NCBI GenBank assembly: GCA_007116635.1 | Contig: SKIB01000120.1 | Location: forward strand, 1-57,193 | Origin: Saccharospirillaceae bacterium | Lineage (GTDB): Bacteria > Pseudomonadota > Gammaproteobacteria > Pseudomonadales > Natronospirillaceae | Direction of reading: 5' to 3' | Length of the DNA: 57,193 nt | Part shown: positions 25,171 through 34,877 of the stretch, one piece after another | Position numbering within the stretch: position 1 is the first letter of the stretch | Layout: every line of letters begins with the position of its first letter | The notes under the pieces: model-generated | What the model was told of the DNA's origin: nothing | Databases searched by the model: none | What the model saw: only the letters and a program-made list of their open reading frames with translations | Program-made: the position numbers and the translations under genes

Positions 25171-27088
25171 ATGGCTCATTGCCCTGGGGCTCAGTGCTTG
25201 GCTTTGGGCAGTAGATGACTGGTTTTTATTGGTGGAGGGTCGTGCCAAGGCTCTAGAGTACCAGCCTGAGGTTCGCCCTCAGGGCTACTGGGCTTGGCAC
25301 AGTTATCGCCTGACTCTGGCCATGGAGCATTGGCAACCCTTTGATTCACTGCCTTTACCTGGCCTTGATTCTGGTGTGCCAGTGGTGGACTGGTTGGCCT
25401 GGTCTTGGCTGGCCTATCAAGATGCCCATCCTCAGGCCAGTTGGTCGGGGTTTATGGCTTGGATGCAGCAACACTCAGGCACTCAGGAATCCTGGCTGGG
25501 CGCAGGCCTGACTTGGGATCAAGAGTTTCGCTGGTTGCCCGAGTTTGGCTTTCTGGCCAGTCGTCATCAGAACCAGCTCAGTTTGCAGTCCTTTTTGCCG
25601 CCCAATGCAGAGCACTCAGGTCAGATCCAGACATTGATGCGTGAGCCTGAGGTGTTGCATTTTGCCCTGGTACGTTCTTCCTTGCTGCCTGATCTTGGTG
25701 TGTGGATGGTCAAAGAAAGCAGCAGTTGCCAACAAGGCCGAGTGCTGTCGTTTCGTTTGCTGTCCAGCCCAGCGCAAACCCTGGACTGTGGTGACTGGCA
25801 GGGTCTGTGGTCAAAGGATGATAAACTTTGGGCGCTGGATGGCCAGATGCTTGTTAATCTCTATGGTCTGGAGTCCTTGGATCTATCGCCCATGCCTGTC
25901 GGGCGTTTGCGAGACCTCTATTGGCAAGCTGGGAATCTTTATTTGCTGATCGAAGATCAGCAGCAAGTCAGCCTATATCGCTGGCAAGATCAGCAAGCCT
26001 GGCAGAGGCAAGCCACATTTGGCCAGGTCTGGGGCTTTGTGCACACGGAGCAGGGATTGCTGATGCTGCAGGACGATGCTTATCCCGTTTTGCGTTGGCA
26101 CCAGCAGCGGCTTTGGCGCTTGGCGCAGCCCTTACCCTTTGCGTTGGCGGTGCGTCCGGTTGATCCTGTGCACGGCCAGTCTTTGTCCTTAACCCTGCTG
26201 TCTGGGCAAGAGCGGCTGTTGTCAGAATTGCAATGGCAGCCCTTGGCCGCTGATAAAGACACCAAGGTGCAGCAAGACTGGCTTAGGGTGCAACCAAGGT
26301 CACAAGCCCGTTACCAGTTGCAGTGGCGGCAGCAGAATTCAATTAATCAGTTGTCTTGGCAAACCCCTGATTGGCAGTTGCACCTGGGGGCAGGCTGGGG
26401 TTTGGGTGCCCGTGTCGGCAAGGATCAACTATTGATGGCCATCGAGCAGGACTTGCAATTAGCTTGGCAGCACAGCCTGCCCGACACGGCTTGGCAAGTA
26501 GAGCCCTGGTTGTGGTTGGGGGATGAAGCAAGTGTGGCCATAATGCTGAGGCGTGATCAACGTCAGCGCCAGGGTGACGGTGGCTTGTTAGCTATCCCAA
26601 TAGAGCAGGGCTGGCATACTTACGGACACTGGCAGCCTGGTGGCTTGCGAGTTGGGCTTGAGCATGTTCAGCAATGGCAGTTAAATTCTCAGAGTATCTC
26701 CTTGGCCCTTGGTTTGCATCTCGGTGAGCAAAATAATGCTAGGCAACCCTACGCCCCCTTGTTGGATTACTCTGACCTACTGTTAGGGTCTTGGCAAGCC
26801 ATGGATCAGCCCTGGGTTATCAGTTATGCTTTGCAATTGAATTCGGCAAGCTCTGCTTTGCCAAGATTACAACCTATGGTTGCGAACATTAATTGGGTGC
26901 CCTGGCAGGTACATTGGCGTATTGGCCTTAAGGGCTATGTGGCTTCCGAGCAAGCGAACTATTGGCTTGAACAAGAAGCAAGTTTGGATACGGGTTCTGT
27001 CTTTGCTAGCAATAGCCGTTTGAGTCTGGGTTGGCAATTACAGCCTGAAAAGTCGTCTTGGTTCTTACGTTGGCAAGGTTTTTATTAA
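25163..27088 (+). CDS. Large Trp/Gln-rich exported protein, unknown function
   Basis: I do not recognise this protein of about 641 residues. It has an N-terminal hydrophobic segment (IKWLIALGLSAWLWAV) that could be a signal peptide or anchor. It contains nearly 50 tryptophans and many Gln. The second half is built of short alternating polar/hydrophobic stretches, and the final residues (SSWFLRWQGFY) end in an aromatic, as outer-membrane beta-barrels do. An outer-membrane or periplasmic beta-rich protein is therefore the best guess. It starts at ATG 25163, overlapping the yaaA stop, and is followed after 15 bases by a lipoprotein gene. Confidence 0.7.
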   Translation: MIKWLIALGLSAWLWAVDDWFLLVEGRAKALEYQPEVRPQGYWAWHSYRLTLAMEHWQPFDSLPLPGLDSGVPVVDWLAWSWLAYQDAHPQASWSGFMAWMQQHSGTQESWLGAGLTWDQEFRWLPEFGFLASRHQNQLSLQSFLPPNAEHSGQIQTLMREPEVLHFALVRSSLLPDLGVWMVKESSSCQQGRVLSFRLLSSPAQTLDCGDWQGLWSKDDKLWALDGQMLVNLYGLESLDLSPMPVGRLRDLYWQAGNLYLLIEDQQQVSLYRWQDQQAWQRQATFGQVWGFVHTEQGLLMLQDDAYPVLRWHQQRLWRLAQPLPFALAVRPVDPVHGQSLSLTLLSGQERLLSELQWQPLAADKDTKVQQDWLRVQPRSQARYQLQWRQQNSINQLSWQTPDWQLHLGAGWGLGARVGKDQLLMAIEQDLQLAWQHSLPDTAWQVEPWLWLGDEASVAIMLRRDQRQRQGDGGLLAIPIEQGWHTYGHWQPGGLRVGLEHVQQWQLNSQSISLALGLHLGEQNNARQPYAPLLDYSDLLLGSWQAMDQPWVISYALQLNSASSALPRLQPMVANINWVPWQVHWRIGLKGYVASEQANYWLEQEASLDTGSVFASNSRLSLGWQLQPEKSSWFLRWQGFY

Positions 27089-27103
27089 TCAATGGAGCAG
27101 GGT

Positions 27104-27670
27104 ATGAGAGTTGTGTTCAGTCTGGTTTTAGGTTTTGTGTTAGTCTCCTGTGCCATTTCGCCACAGCAGGCTGAGTTAAGCATGCAGCCAGTGGCAGTAC
27201 CTGCAGGTCAGGCCAAGTCTATGTCTTTGCAGGTTTTAGATGTGCGTTCAAATAAGGTACTTGGTCATTTAGGCGGAACCTATGCACAAACTGCAACCCT
27301 AACCTTGGCTTCGGGTGCCATGGATGAGCTTGCATCAGTCAGTCAGCAAAGCTTTTCTCAGTCCGGTTGGCAGTTGCAAAACTCGGCCATGGCTGACCAG
27401 CAACTACTTTTGAGGTTGCACGAGTTGCAATATCGAATCGAACGAGCTCCGCAATGGCCGCTCTGGGATGTTAGCCTCTATGCCGAGGTAAGTTATAACT
27501 TGAAAAACCATAATGGTGAGTTTGAGCGCAAGTTTCGAGTTCGTGAGGATCATCGCGTTTGGCCCAGGCCCTCGGCTGAAACCAATCAGGAATATGTAAA
27601 TCAGCTAATTAACAAAGCTTGGGCCATGATGCTTCAAGAGCCGGAATTAGCAGACCTGCTTGGCCGATAG
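27104..27670 (+). CDS. YajG-type lipoprotein
   Basis: This 188-residue protein has a lipoprotein signal peptide with lipobox LVSC near residue 17. The mature domain includes LQVLDVRSNKVLGHLGG near 45, a pattern of YajG-like lipoproteins, and ends with EYVNQLINKAWAMMLQEPELADLL. E. coli YajG is an outer-membrane-associated lipoprotein of unclear role. I chose ATG 27104, preceded by GGAGCAGGGT; an ATG at 27092 is four codons upstream. It probably forms an operon with the Trp-rich exported protein. Confidence 0.82.
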   Translation: MRVVFSLVLGFVLVSCAISPQQAELSMQPVAVPAGQAKSMSLQVLDVRSNKVLGHLGGTYAQTATLTLASGAMDELASVSQQSFSQSGWQLQNSAMADQQLLLRLHELQYRIERAPQWPLWDVSLYAEVSYNLKNHNGEFERKFRVREDHRVWPRPSAETNQEYVNQLINKAWAMMLQEPELADLLGR

Positions 27671-27687
27671 GTTGACATCGAGCTCAA

Positions 27688-28587
27688 TTAATTAAGTTGA
27701 TATTGTTTGAAGTAATCCAGCATGAAATCGATAAAGGCGCGACTTTTAGCCGATAAATAGCGATTTTCGGGATAAATCACATGAATTGTGCGGGCAGGGA
27801 AGGGGATTTGTGGCAATAATTGCACCATTTTCCCAGTTTGCAAGTGCTCTTTGATCATGTAGAGCGGCAATGCTGTGATGCCCATACCATTGAAGCAGGC
27901 TTCACACAGGGTGTCTAGGTCATTGACCACAAAACGCCGTTCTTTGTCTTGTAGGCCCGCATCCTTTAAAAAGCGCTTAATCCATCTGGGTTCGGCATAG
28001 TCAATGCCGGACACCATCAGCATTTGATGCTCTTTAAGTTGATCGATGCTGGTAGGTGTGCCATGGCGCGCCAAGTAGTCCTTGCTGGCCGTCAGGGCTA
28101 CGAGCTGTTTGGCGACCGGTCTGGCCACTAAGCGGCTGTCTTGTAGGCTGCCTAGGTGAATCGCCAGATCAATGCCGTCCCGCACCAGATCAAGGCTTTT
28201 ATCAGCCAAGCATAGATCAAAGTTAACCTGAGGATATTCCCGTGCAAACTGGGCGAAAATCTTCATCAGCATGCTGCGGCCAAAGGTTGGGGTGGCGCTG
28301 ATGCGGATGGTGCCCTTGGGCGTGGTTTCCAAATCCCGTACCATGTGCTCTGCTTCTTCTAAGTCTTCCATGATTTTATTGCAGCGATTGAAGAACAATT
28401 GCCCAGCTTCGGTTGGGCTTACCGAGCGGGTGGTGCGGTTCAATAGGCGCACACCCATGCGGTCTTCCAAAAAGCTAATTTGCTTGCTCACTGCTGAGGG
28501 GGTAAGACCAAGCTGGCTGGCTGCATTAGTGAAGTTGCTAGTTTTAACCACTGTGGTGAAAATCTGCAGAGTATCTAGTCGGCCCAT
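27688..28587 (-). CDS. LysR-family transcriptional regulator
   Basis: This 299-residue regulator has the winged helix-turn-helix at residues 1-60 (LDTLQIFTTVVKTSNFTNAASQLGLTPSAVSKQISFLEDRMG) followed by an effector-binding domain of periplasmic-binding type. The RTTRSVSPTEAG wing is standard for the CrgA/DmlR-like group. It is divergent from the DUF5610 gene, which is the default candidate target, and is convergent with the YajG-like lipoprotein gene. Effector and targets cannot be read from the sequence. Confidence 0.92.
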   Translation of the reverse strand: MGRLDTLQIFTTVVKTSNFTNAASQLGLTPSAVSKQISFLEDRMGVRLLNRTTRSVSPTEAGQLFFNRCNKIMEDLEEAEHMVRDLETTPKGTIRISATPTFGRSMLMKIFAQFAREYPQVNFDLCLADKSLDLVRDGIDLAIHLGSLQDSRLVARPVAKQLVALTASKDYLARHGTPTSIDQLKEHQMLMVSGIDYAEPRWIKRFLKDAGLQDKERRFVVNDLDTLCEACFNGMGITALPLYMIKEHLQTGKMVQLLPQIPFPARTIHVIYPENRYLSAKSRAFIDFMLDYFKQYQLN

Positions 28588-28639
28588 ATTTCTGTTGTGC
28601 TCTGTCCGCTGACTGTTGAGTTTTTCGAACGAATACCGT

Positions 28640-28667
28640 CCATTTCCAAATTATATTTCATAAATGG
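28640..28667. promoter_or_regulatory. Inverted repeat between the LysR and DUF5610 genes
   Basis: CCATTT (28640-28645) and AAATGG (28662-28667) flank 16 AT-rich bases midway between the divergent genes. The position and AT-rich centre suit a LysR operator, but a short inverted repeat like this can arise by chance. Confidence 0.3.
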
Positions 28668-28748
28668 CACTTTGTGCGCTTTTGCATTAAAGTTTTTTTA
28701 GTCATGACCGATGAAAGTTATGTAATTCAATTACCCAGAGGCCTGCAT

Positions 28749-29816
28749 ATGCTTGACCCCATTCAGAAATCGCCGTCAAGCTGGGCGGCAAATTCAAAAA
28801 ACGGCACTGCCAACACGGCCCTTAATCATGGTGCTGATTCTGCTCAACGCGGCCAAGCAGCAGCCAGTGATGTTAAGGTCAGTCTATCTAGTCAAAATCC
28901 TGTTAGCGGCTTTGATGGCGATCAGGTTCAGTCGGTGGTGCTGGCCAGTGTCGAGCGCCGTCTAGCGCAAGCCCGTGCTAATGGTGCTTCAGAGCAAGAG
29001 ATCGAAAAACTAAAGGATCAGGCTTTAAAGGGCGCTGCCAAGGGTTTTCAAGAGGCTAAAGACATCATTCGTGGCCTGGGCCGCATGACCCCTGAGATGG
29101 AAGACAAGATCGACATGACATTGGCTAATATGCAGCAAGCCATTCAGGATGAAGACTTCAGCCTGGTTGATAAAAACAGTTCTAATGATTTGCCTGTGGC
29201 TGCAAGCAGTCAGCAGTTAGTATCAAAGGGATACCTGCGCACTCAGCAATCCCTGAGCCTCCAGCTGCAGACTGCTAGTGGTAAGGGTATTGACATCAAC
29301 ATTAGTCAAAATAAAGAGCTGCTAAGCGGTCTAAAACAAAATGGCAATCAACTTTTGAGTCAATGGCAAATGCAGTCTGCTGGTGCAATTTCCTTTTCGG
29401 TGCAGGGTGATCTAACTGAGCAAGAAAAAGAAGCCATCGGTATGCTGATTGGCCAGGTAGGGCAGATTGCGGAAAAGTTCTTTAATGGCGATCTGGATGA
29501 AGCCTTTAAGTTGGCGCAGGAGTTGGAACTGGATGACGAACAACTGGTGGCCATGAGTCTGTCGATGCGTAAAGAGCAAACTCGTGCTGCCAGCCTTTAC
29601 CAGCAGCAAGCTCCCAGCCTGCCGAAGGCCTTGGCACCCGTGAGTGACTTTGCACGTAGCCTAGAGGATTTACGCCAGCAAGCCATCAGCAATCAGGTGC
29701 AGCCAGATTTGTCAGCCATACGCGAGCTGTTTTCCCTGCACCCCCAGGCCAGTGATAATAGAATGTCAATTTTAGACCGTTTGGCTGCACCCATTTGGGG
29801 TGTAAGCTCTGAGTAG
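28749..29816 (+). CDS. DUF5610 domain protein
   Basis: This protein of about 355 residues starts LDPIQKSPSSW. The DUF5610 core is recognisable at residues 65-115 (VERRLAQARANGASEQEIEKLKDQALKGAAKGFQEAKDII followed by LGRMTPEMED). A second conserved stretch, ISFSVQGDLTEQEKEAI-LIGQVGQIAEKFFNGDLDEAFKLA, lies near 220-255. The protein is soluble, Gln- and Ser-rich, and has no signal peptide. Function is unknown. Start ATG 28749 follows AGAGG; an ATG at 28704 is possible but has no ribosome binding site. The genes for a glutaredoxin-like protein and CheV follow on the same strand. Confidence 0.78.
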   Translation: MLDPIQKSPSSWAANSKNGTANTALNHGADSAQRGQAAASDVKVSLSSQNPVSGFDGDQVQSVVLASVERRLAQARANGASEQEIEKLKDQALKGAAKGFQEAKDIIRGLGRMTPEMEDKIDMTLANMQQAIQDEDFSLVDKNSSNDLPVAASSQQLVSKGYLRTQQSLSLQLQTASGKGIDINISQNKELLSGLKQNGNQLLSQWQMQSAGAISFSVQGDLTEQEKEAIGMLIGQVGQIAEKFFNGDLDEAFKLAQELELDDEQLVAMSLSMRKEQTRAASLYQQQAPSLPKALAPVSDFARSLEDLRQQAISNQVQPDLSAIRELFSLHPQASDNRMSILDRLAAPIWGVSSE

Positions 29817-29879
29817 GTTGAAGCTTGGCTTGCAGCTGCGCTTGCCGCTATCATTGGGGCTCTAATATGGAGAGCACCA

Positions 29880-30113
29880 ATGATAAGTCTGTACCATACC
29901 TCGGGTTGTCATCTTTGTGAGTTGGCCCAGGCCGAATTACGCCTGTTGGGCTTAGATGCCACCCTAATTGACATTTCTGACTCGGCTGAACTGGTGGAAG
30001 AGCTGGGGTGGCTGATACCCGTGCTGCGTCATTCTTCTGGAGCACAGCTTAATTGGCCCTTTGATGCTCAGCAAATCGAACAATGGTTGTCCTGCCAGTC
30101 ACAGCCCCAGTAA
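29880..30113 (+). CDS. Glutaredoxin-like (DUF836) small thiol protein
   Basis: This 77-residue thioredoxin-fold protein has its active-site motif in HTSGCHLCELAQ (CHLC, residues 10-13) and the cis-proline in WLIPVLRH near residue 47. It belongs to the glutaredoxin-like DUF836 group, which is shorter than classic glutaredoxins. It may act as a cytosolic reductase or a metal/thiol carrier, but the substrate is unknown. Start ATG 29880 has GGAGAG upstream. Confidence 0.85.
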   Translation: MISLYHTSGCHLCELAQAELRLLGLDATLIDISDSAELVEELGWLIPVLRHSSGAQLNWPFDAQQIEQWLSCQSQPQ

Positions 30114-30196
30114 GGCAATGCTAAAAAATTGCTTGGTTGACTGGCAAAGTTGCAGGCCTGAACTAAACTTGGAATATCCTGCACGAGAGTATCATC

Positions 30197-31150
30197 ATGT
30201 CTGATTTGTTGAAATCCGTCGATAGTCGAACCAATTTGGTTGGCCAAAACCGCTTTGAAATTTTGATGTTTGTGCTTAATGGGCGGCAAAAGTATGCCAT
30301 TAATGTGTTCAAAGTGCAGGAGGTTCTGACCGTTCCCAGGCTTACGGTTTTGCCAGGTGCTAATCCGGTCATTGTCGGGGTGGTGCATCTGCGTGGTCGT
30401 ACTATTCCGGTGTACGATCTGGGTGCTGCCATTCATATGAAGCCCCAGCAACTCAATGAACATTCCACCATTATTGTTACCGAATACAATAGCTCCGTGC
30501 AGGCTTTTTTGGTCTCTGGGGTAGACCGAATTGTTAACCTTAATTGGGATTCGGTTAAGCCGCCACCTTCTGGGGCGGGTCGTAGCCATTATTTAACAGC
30601 TGTAACCCAGGTGGGTGAGCAGATTGTCGAGATCATCGATGTGGAAAAGGTCTTGGCTGAAGTTGTGCCTTTGTCGTCTGATGTGTCTGCAGACTTGCTT
30701 AAAACCAATGATGTTGAATTGGCAAAGGGTAAGACAGTGTTGATGGTTGATGACTCTTCAACAGCCATTATGCAGGTTAAGCAAACTTTAGAAAGTCTTG
30801 GTTTAACGCTTGTTGCGGCTGGTAATGGCGAGGAGGGTTTAAAGCTGCTGCAGCAATGGTCACAAAATCAAAGTGTGTCTGATAAACTATTAATGGTGAT
30901 TACCGATGCCGAAATGCCAGTGATGGATGGCTATCGTTTAACCACTGAAATCCGCAATGACCCAGCCTTGCGTGATCTCTATGTGGTATTGCACACCAGT
31001 TTGAGTGGTAGCTTTAATGAGGCCATGGTGAAAAAGGTTGGTTGTGATGCTTTTTTATCTAAGTTTAAGCCGGATCAGTTGGCTGCTCTAGCCATTGAGC
31101 GGTTGAAGAGTTGGCAACCCAGCACTCAGCACCGACCAGCGGGAAGCTGA
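30197..31150 (+). CDS. cheV: Chemotaxis coupling protein CheV
   Basis: This 317-residue protein combines an N-terminal CheW-like domain (about residues 18-165; NVFKVQEVLTVPRLTVLPGANP-VVGVVHLRGRTIPVYDLG) with a C-terminal receiver domain (about residues 180-310). In the receiver, the acidic pocket is MVDDSS, the phospho-acceptor aspartate lies in VITDAEMPVMDG near residue 237, and the conserved Lys is in SKFKPDQL. CheV links chemoreceptors to CheA and adjusts the array through phosphorylation. It is convergent with mfd, 33 bases apart. No other chemotaxis gene is in the window. Confidence 0.95.
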   Translation: MSDLLKSVDSRTNLVGQNRFEILMFVLNGRQKYAINVFKVQEVLTVPRLTVLPGANPVIVGVVHLRGRTIPVYDLGAAIHMKPQQLNEHSTIIVTEYNSSVQAFLVSGVDRIVNLNWDSVKPPPSGAGRSHYLTAVTQVGEQIVEIIDVEKVLAEVVPLSSDVSADLLKTNDVELAKGKTVLMVDDSSTAIMQVKQTLESLGLTLVAAGNGEEGLKLLQQWSQNQSVSDKLLMVITDAEMPVMDGYRLTTEIRNDPALRDLYVVLHTSLSGSFNEAMVKKVGCDAFLSKFKPDQLAALAIERLKSWQPSTQHRPAGS

Positions 31151-31183
31151 ATCGGTACCTAGTCATCTGTTGGTCAGGCCATT

Positions 31184-34100
31184 TTAGGCTGTATGCAACT
31201 GGTCTAGTAATTGCTCTATGAGCTTGAGCCTGTCACTGGGCTTTTCTTTAGCCAAGGCAATTTTTAGTATGTTGGCCTGCAGTCTGAGCTGCTGGGGGTG
31301 TTTCTGTACTAAACCAACCAAACGACTCGGGTCCACATTAGTGTTGCTGGCAAACTCAATGCTGCCCGACTGAGCACCGTACTGAATCTTTTTGATACCC
31401 ATTCGTTTGCATCTAAGCTGTAACGCAGTTTGCGCCATCAGATTTTTCGCCGCCTCTGGCAGCAAGCCAAAGCGGTCAATCAATTCAATTTGCACCTCTT
31501 TGAGGTCGTCCGTGCTGCTGCATTTGCCAAGGCGTTGGTAAAAGTCTAGCCGTTGAGCCACGTCTGGCATATAGTCTTCGGGGAGGCGGGCTGGCCAGCC
31601 AAGGTTAACCTCTACTTGTTGGCGCAGATCATTCAATTGCGGCAGCTGTTTGCCCTGCTGCAGCGCCTTGACCGTACTTTCCAGCAGTTCCATGTACAGG
31701 CCAAAGCCGATGTTGTGCATGCTGCCAGATTGCTCTGCGCCTAGCAGCTCGCCTGCGCCTCGTATTTCCAGGTCATGACTGGCCAGCACAAAGCCTGCAC
31801 CCAAGTCTTGAGTGGCGGCAATGGCGGTTAGGCGTTTTTCGGCATCCTTGGTGATCTTGCCTTCCTCTGGCGTCAGCAGCCAGGCATAGGCCTGATGGTG
31901 CGAGCGACCGACTCGGCCACGCAGTTGGTGCAACTGCGCCAAGCCAAATTTGTCGGCTCGGTTGATGATGATGGTGTTGGCGTTAGGGATGTCGATCCCG
32001 GTTTCAACAATGGTCGAGCATAGCAGTACATTAAAGCGTTTGTGGTGAAAATTACTCATCACTCTTTCCAATTGACGCTCGCTCATTTGTCCATGGCCGA
32101 TGCCGATTCTGGCTTCTGGTATCCAGTCTTGCAGCTGCTCAGCCATGCGTTCGATTTGCTTAACTTCATTGTGCAAGAAGTAGACCTGGCCGCCACGCAG
32201 AATCTCGCGCAGTATGGCCTCACGTATTAAGGACTTATCAAAGGACCTAACAAAGGTTTTGACCGCTAAGCGTTTGGCCGGAGGGGTGGCGATCAATGAC
32301 AGGTCACGAATTTGATTCATGGCCATGCTTAGGGTGCGGGGAATGGGCGTGGCCGTCATGGTGAGAATGTCGACCTGACTTCTAAATTTTTTGATCTGCT
32401 CTTTTTGTTCCACACCAAAGCGGTGCTCTTCGTCGATGATCAGCAGGCCAAGATCGCGGTAGTGAATCTCGCTGTTGAGGATCTTATGGGTGCCAACCAA
32501 AATATCAATTTTACCATCGGCCAGATCCTGAAGAATTTTTTGACTTTCTTTGGCCCCCTTGGAGCGAGACAGAAGCTCAACTCGCACTGGCCAGTCGGCA
32601 AAGCGATCACAGAAATTGTCATAGTGCTGCTGTGCCAACAGTGTGGTGGGTACCAAAATGGCCACCTGGCGCGAGGCATGGGTCACGGCAAAGGCAGCGC
32701 GCATGGCGACTTCGGTTTTGCCAAAGCCAACATCACCGCAGATCAAGCGATCCATGGGCTTACTCTGTGCCAGGTCTTGAAGTACAGCATTGATGGCGCG
32801 TTTTTGATCCTCGGTTTCTTCAAATGGGAATCCGGCGCAAAAGCGGCGATAGTCGTCGCCACCGATTTCGATGGCCTTGCCCTGCATGCTGCTGCGCTTA
32901 GCGTAGATTTCCAGCAGTTCAGCCGCGGTGTCACGGATTTTTTCTGCGGCTTTTTGTTTTTGCACCGACCAGCGATCATTGCCTAGTTTGCTTAGGCTGA
33001 CCTGTTCTGGGTCGCCACCGCTGTAGCGACTAATGAGTTCCAATGCATCTACTGGGATGTAAAGCTTGGCCTCATTGGCGTACTGCAACAGTACAAATTC
33101 TTGTGCGCCCTCGCTGGTGTCTAGCTGGCACAGGCCCAGGTAGCGGCCAATGCCATGATCCAGATGCACCACCAGATCCCCCTCTTGCAGCTCGCTTAAC
33201 GAGCGCAGGAAGTTGTCGGCCTGCTTGCGTGCACGGCGCTGCTTTTGATTGACTTGCAGGCTGCCAAACAACTGCGCCTCGCCAAGAATCAAGACCTCAT
33301 TTTGCACGACAAAGCCGCTTTCTAAGGGGGCGACGGTGAGCGCCAGAGCGCAGGGTTTGAGTAAGAAATCGGCTAGACTTTCCATGATCTGGGCTTGTTG
33401 GCCGATGCTGCGTAACCAGTCTTGTATCAGCTCTCGCCGCCCCGGTGATTCGGCCACTAGCAAACAATAGGGGTATTGCGCCAACACCTGCTGCAGGGCC
33501 GCCAGAGGTTGGTCACTTTTGCTGTCGATCAGGCAATCGGGTGCGGCACTGATTGGCAGGTTGATCTGGCCTGACTTCTCAGTCAGCTTGGAACTACTAA
33601 ATAAATAGCGTTTAAAGCCCTTGAGTTCCTGCATCACCCGCTCAGGTGGCAGGTACAGAGCACTGGCCTTAAGAATGGGGCGCTGCACATCGTGGCGCAA
33701 ATTTTCATGGCGCTGCTCGATGTCTTGCCAGTGCTGCTCAAGCTGCGCCAAAAACTCGCTGTCGTGCACCATTAGGCAATTGGCTGGCAGATAGTCATAC
33801 AGGCTGCTTAGGCTCTGCTCAGCAAAGAACAGTGGCAGCCAGTATTCTATGCCCGCAGGAAAGATGCCTTCACTGACTTCGCGGTAGAGGCTGCACTTGT
33901 TGGCGGCAAGGTCAAAGGTTTCGCGGAATTGACGGCGAAACAGATCGATGCTGTCTTGGGTGCGTGGGATTTCATGGCCAGGTAGCAGGCTTAGTTCTTT
34001 GAATTGCCCAACCGATTTTTGGCTGTCGACCTCAAAGTAGCGTAGGCTTTCGATTTCATCGTCCAGCAGCTCTAGACGAATGGGCTGCCCTAGACCCATT

Positions 34101-34612
34101 GGAAATAAATCCATCAGGCTGCCACGGATGCAAAATTCACCATGATGCAGTACTTGTTGGCAGCGTAAATAGCCAGTTTGTATGAGGTGCTCGGCAAAGC
34201 TTTCCAGATTGAGTCTCTGCCCCAGGCGCAATTCTAGACTGTTATGCAGTAAGTGTTCACGGGGGCAAAACCACTGCATAGCAGCAGTGCTACTGACCAG
34301 CATAATGTCTCCCTTGTCTAGATGTGCTAGTTGACTTAGGGTGGCTAAGCGTTCAGAGATAATGTCTTCGCTAGCTGAAAAGTGATCATAGGCTAGGGTT
34401 TCGTAATCTGGTAATTGTAAAACTTTACCCTTGCTCTGCTGGTTAATATTTTCGGTAAGAAAATCCATCTGTTCGGCCTTGCTACAAAGAACCACCACGG
34501 GCTGAGGCTGCTGCTTAGCAAGTTGTAATAAAACGCTTGGCATTGCAGATAAGGGCAGTTGGCCGATCTGTAACCATTGTTGATGTGGTTCGATGGCAGG
34601 CAAATGCAGCAC
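31184..34612 (-). CDS. mfd: Transcription-repair coupling factor
   Basis: This protein of about 1142 residues releases RNA polymerase stalled at DNA lesions and recruits UvrA. The N-terminal UvrB-like module spans about residues 1-340, an RNA-polymerase-interacting domain (EGDLVVHLDHGIGRYLGL) begins near 470, and SF2 translocase motifs follow: Walker A GDVGFGKTEVAMRA near 630, LLIIDEEHRFGV near 728 and TATPIPRTL near 755. The C-terminal TRCF domain closes the protein. I chose GTG 34612, which has GGAG six bases before it; TTG 34624 would lie on that same GGAG. Length matches E. coli (1148). Confidence 0.96.
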   Translation of the reverse strand: MLHLPAIEPHQQWLQIGQLPLSAMPSVLLQLAKQQPQPVVVLCSKAEQMDFLTENINQQSKGKVLQLPDYETLAYDHFSASEDIISERLATLSQLAHLDKGDIMLVSSTAAMQWFCPREHLLHNSLELRLGQRLNLESFAEHLIQTGYLRCQQVLHHGEFCIRGSLMDLFPMGLGQPIRLELLDDEIESLRYFEVDSQKSVGQFKELSLLPGHEIPRTQDSIDLFRRQFRETFDLAANKCSLYREVSEGIFPAGIEYWLPLFFAEQSLSSLYDYLPANCLMVHDSEFLAQLEQHWQDIEQRHENLRHDVQRPILKASALYLPPERVMQELKGFKRYLFSSSKLTEKSGQINLPISAAPDCLIDSKSDQPLAALQQVLAQYPYCLLVAESPGRRELIQDWLRSIGQQAQIMESLADFLLKPCALALTVAPLESGFVVQNEVLILGEAQLFGSLQVNQKQRRARKQADNFLRSLSELQEGDLVVHLDHGIGRYLGLCQLDTSEGAQEFVLLQYANEAKLYIPVDALELISRYSGGDPEQVSLSKLGNDRWSVQKQKAAEKIRDTAAELLEIYAKRSSMQGKAIEIGGDDYRRFCAGFPFEETEDQKRAINAVLQDLAQSKPMDRLICGDVGFGKTEVAMRAAFAVTHASRQVAILVPTTLLAQQHYDNFCDRFADWPVRVELLSRSKGAKESQKILQDLADGKIDILVGTHKILNSEIHYRDLGLLIIDEEHRFGVEQKEQIKKFRSQVDILTMTATPIPRTLSMAMNQIRDLSLIATPPAKRLAVKTFVRSFDKSLIREAILREILRGGQVYFLHNEVKQIERMAEQLQDWIPEARIGIGHGQMSERQLERVMSNFHHKRFNVLLCSTIVETGIDIPNANTIIINRADKFGLAQLHQLRGRVGRSHHQAYAWLLTPEEGKITKDAEKRLTAIAATQDLGAGFVLASHDLEIRGAGELLGAEQSGSMHNIGFGLYMELLESTVKALQQGKQLPQLNDLRQQVEVNLGWPARLPEDYMPDVAQRLDFYQRLGKCSSTDDLKEVQIELIDRFGLLPEAAKNLMAQTALQLRCKRMGIKKIQYGAQSGSIEFASNTNVDPSRLVGLVQKHPQQLRLQANILKIALAKEKPSDRLKLIEQLLDQLHTA

Positions 34613-34877
34613 GGCATACTCCAACAGTGAAAAGGATGCGCTATTTTAACAGTAACTCTTTGTATGTGCGGCAGTTTTTTCGTACCCACTATGCTGGCGT
34701 AAAGAGGCGGGTTTATTTATACTTGAGCGGCAAAATATGGGGGATAAGGCTGAGTAGGCCAGTTTAGGCTCTCAGGGCTTGTCAGAAGTCATAGCAATTT
34801 TTGGTTAACTTAGTGTTCTCATGACACTCAGTCGAGTGCGCATGACTCTAAGGCCGATGCAATTATGGGCAAGGTAA

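Noticed and set aside
32405-32986. Plus-strand open frame of 193 codons opposite mfd
   Set aside because: It lies over the conserved translocase motifs of mfd and gives no recognisable protein.
34625-34877. Promoter for nqrA or an RNA in the mfd-nqrA gap
   Set aside because: No -35/-10 pair good enough to report and no stem-loop structure that stands out.
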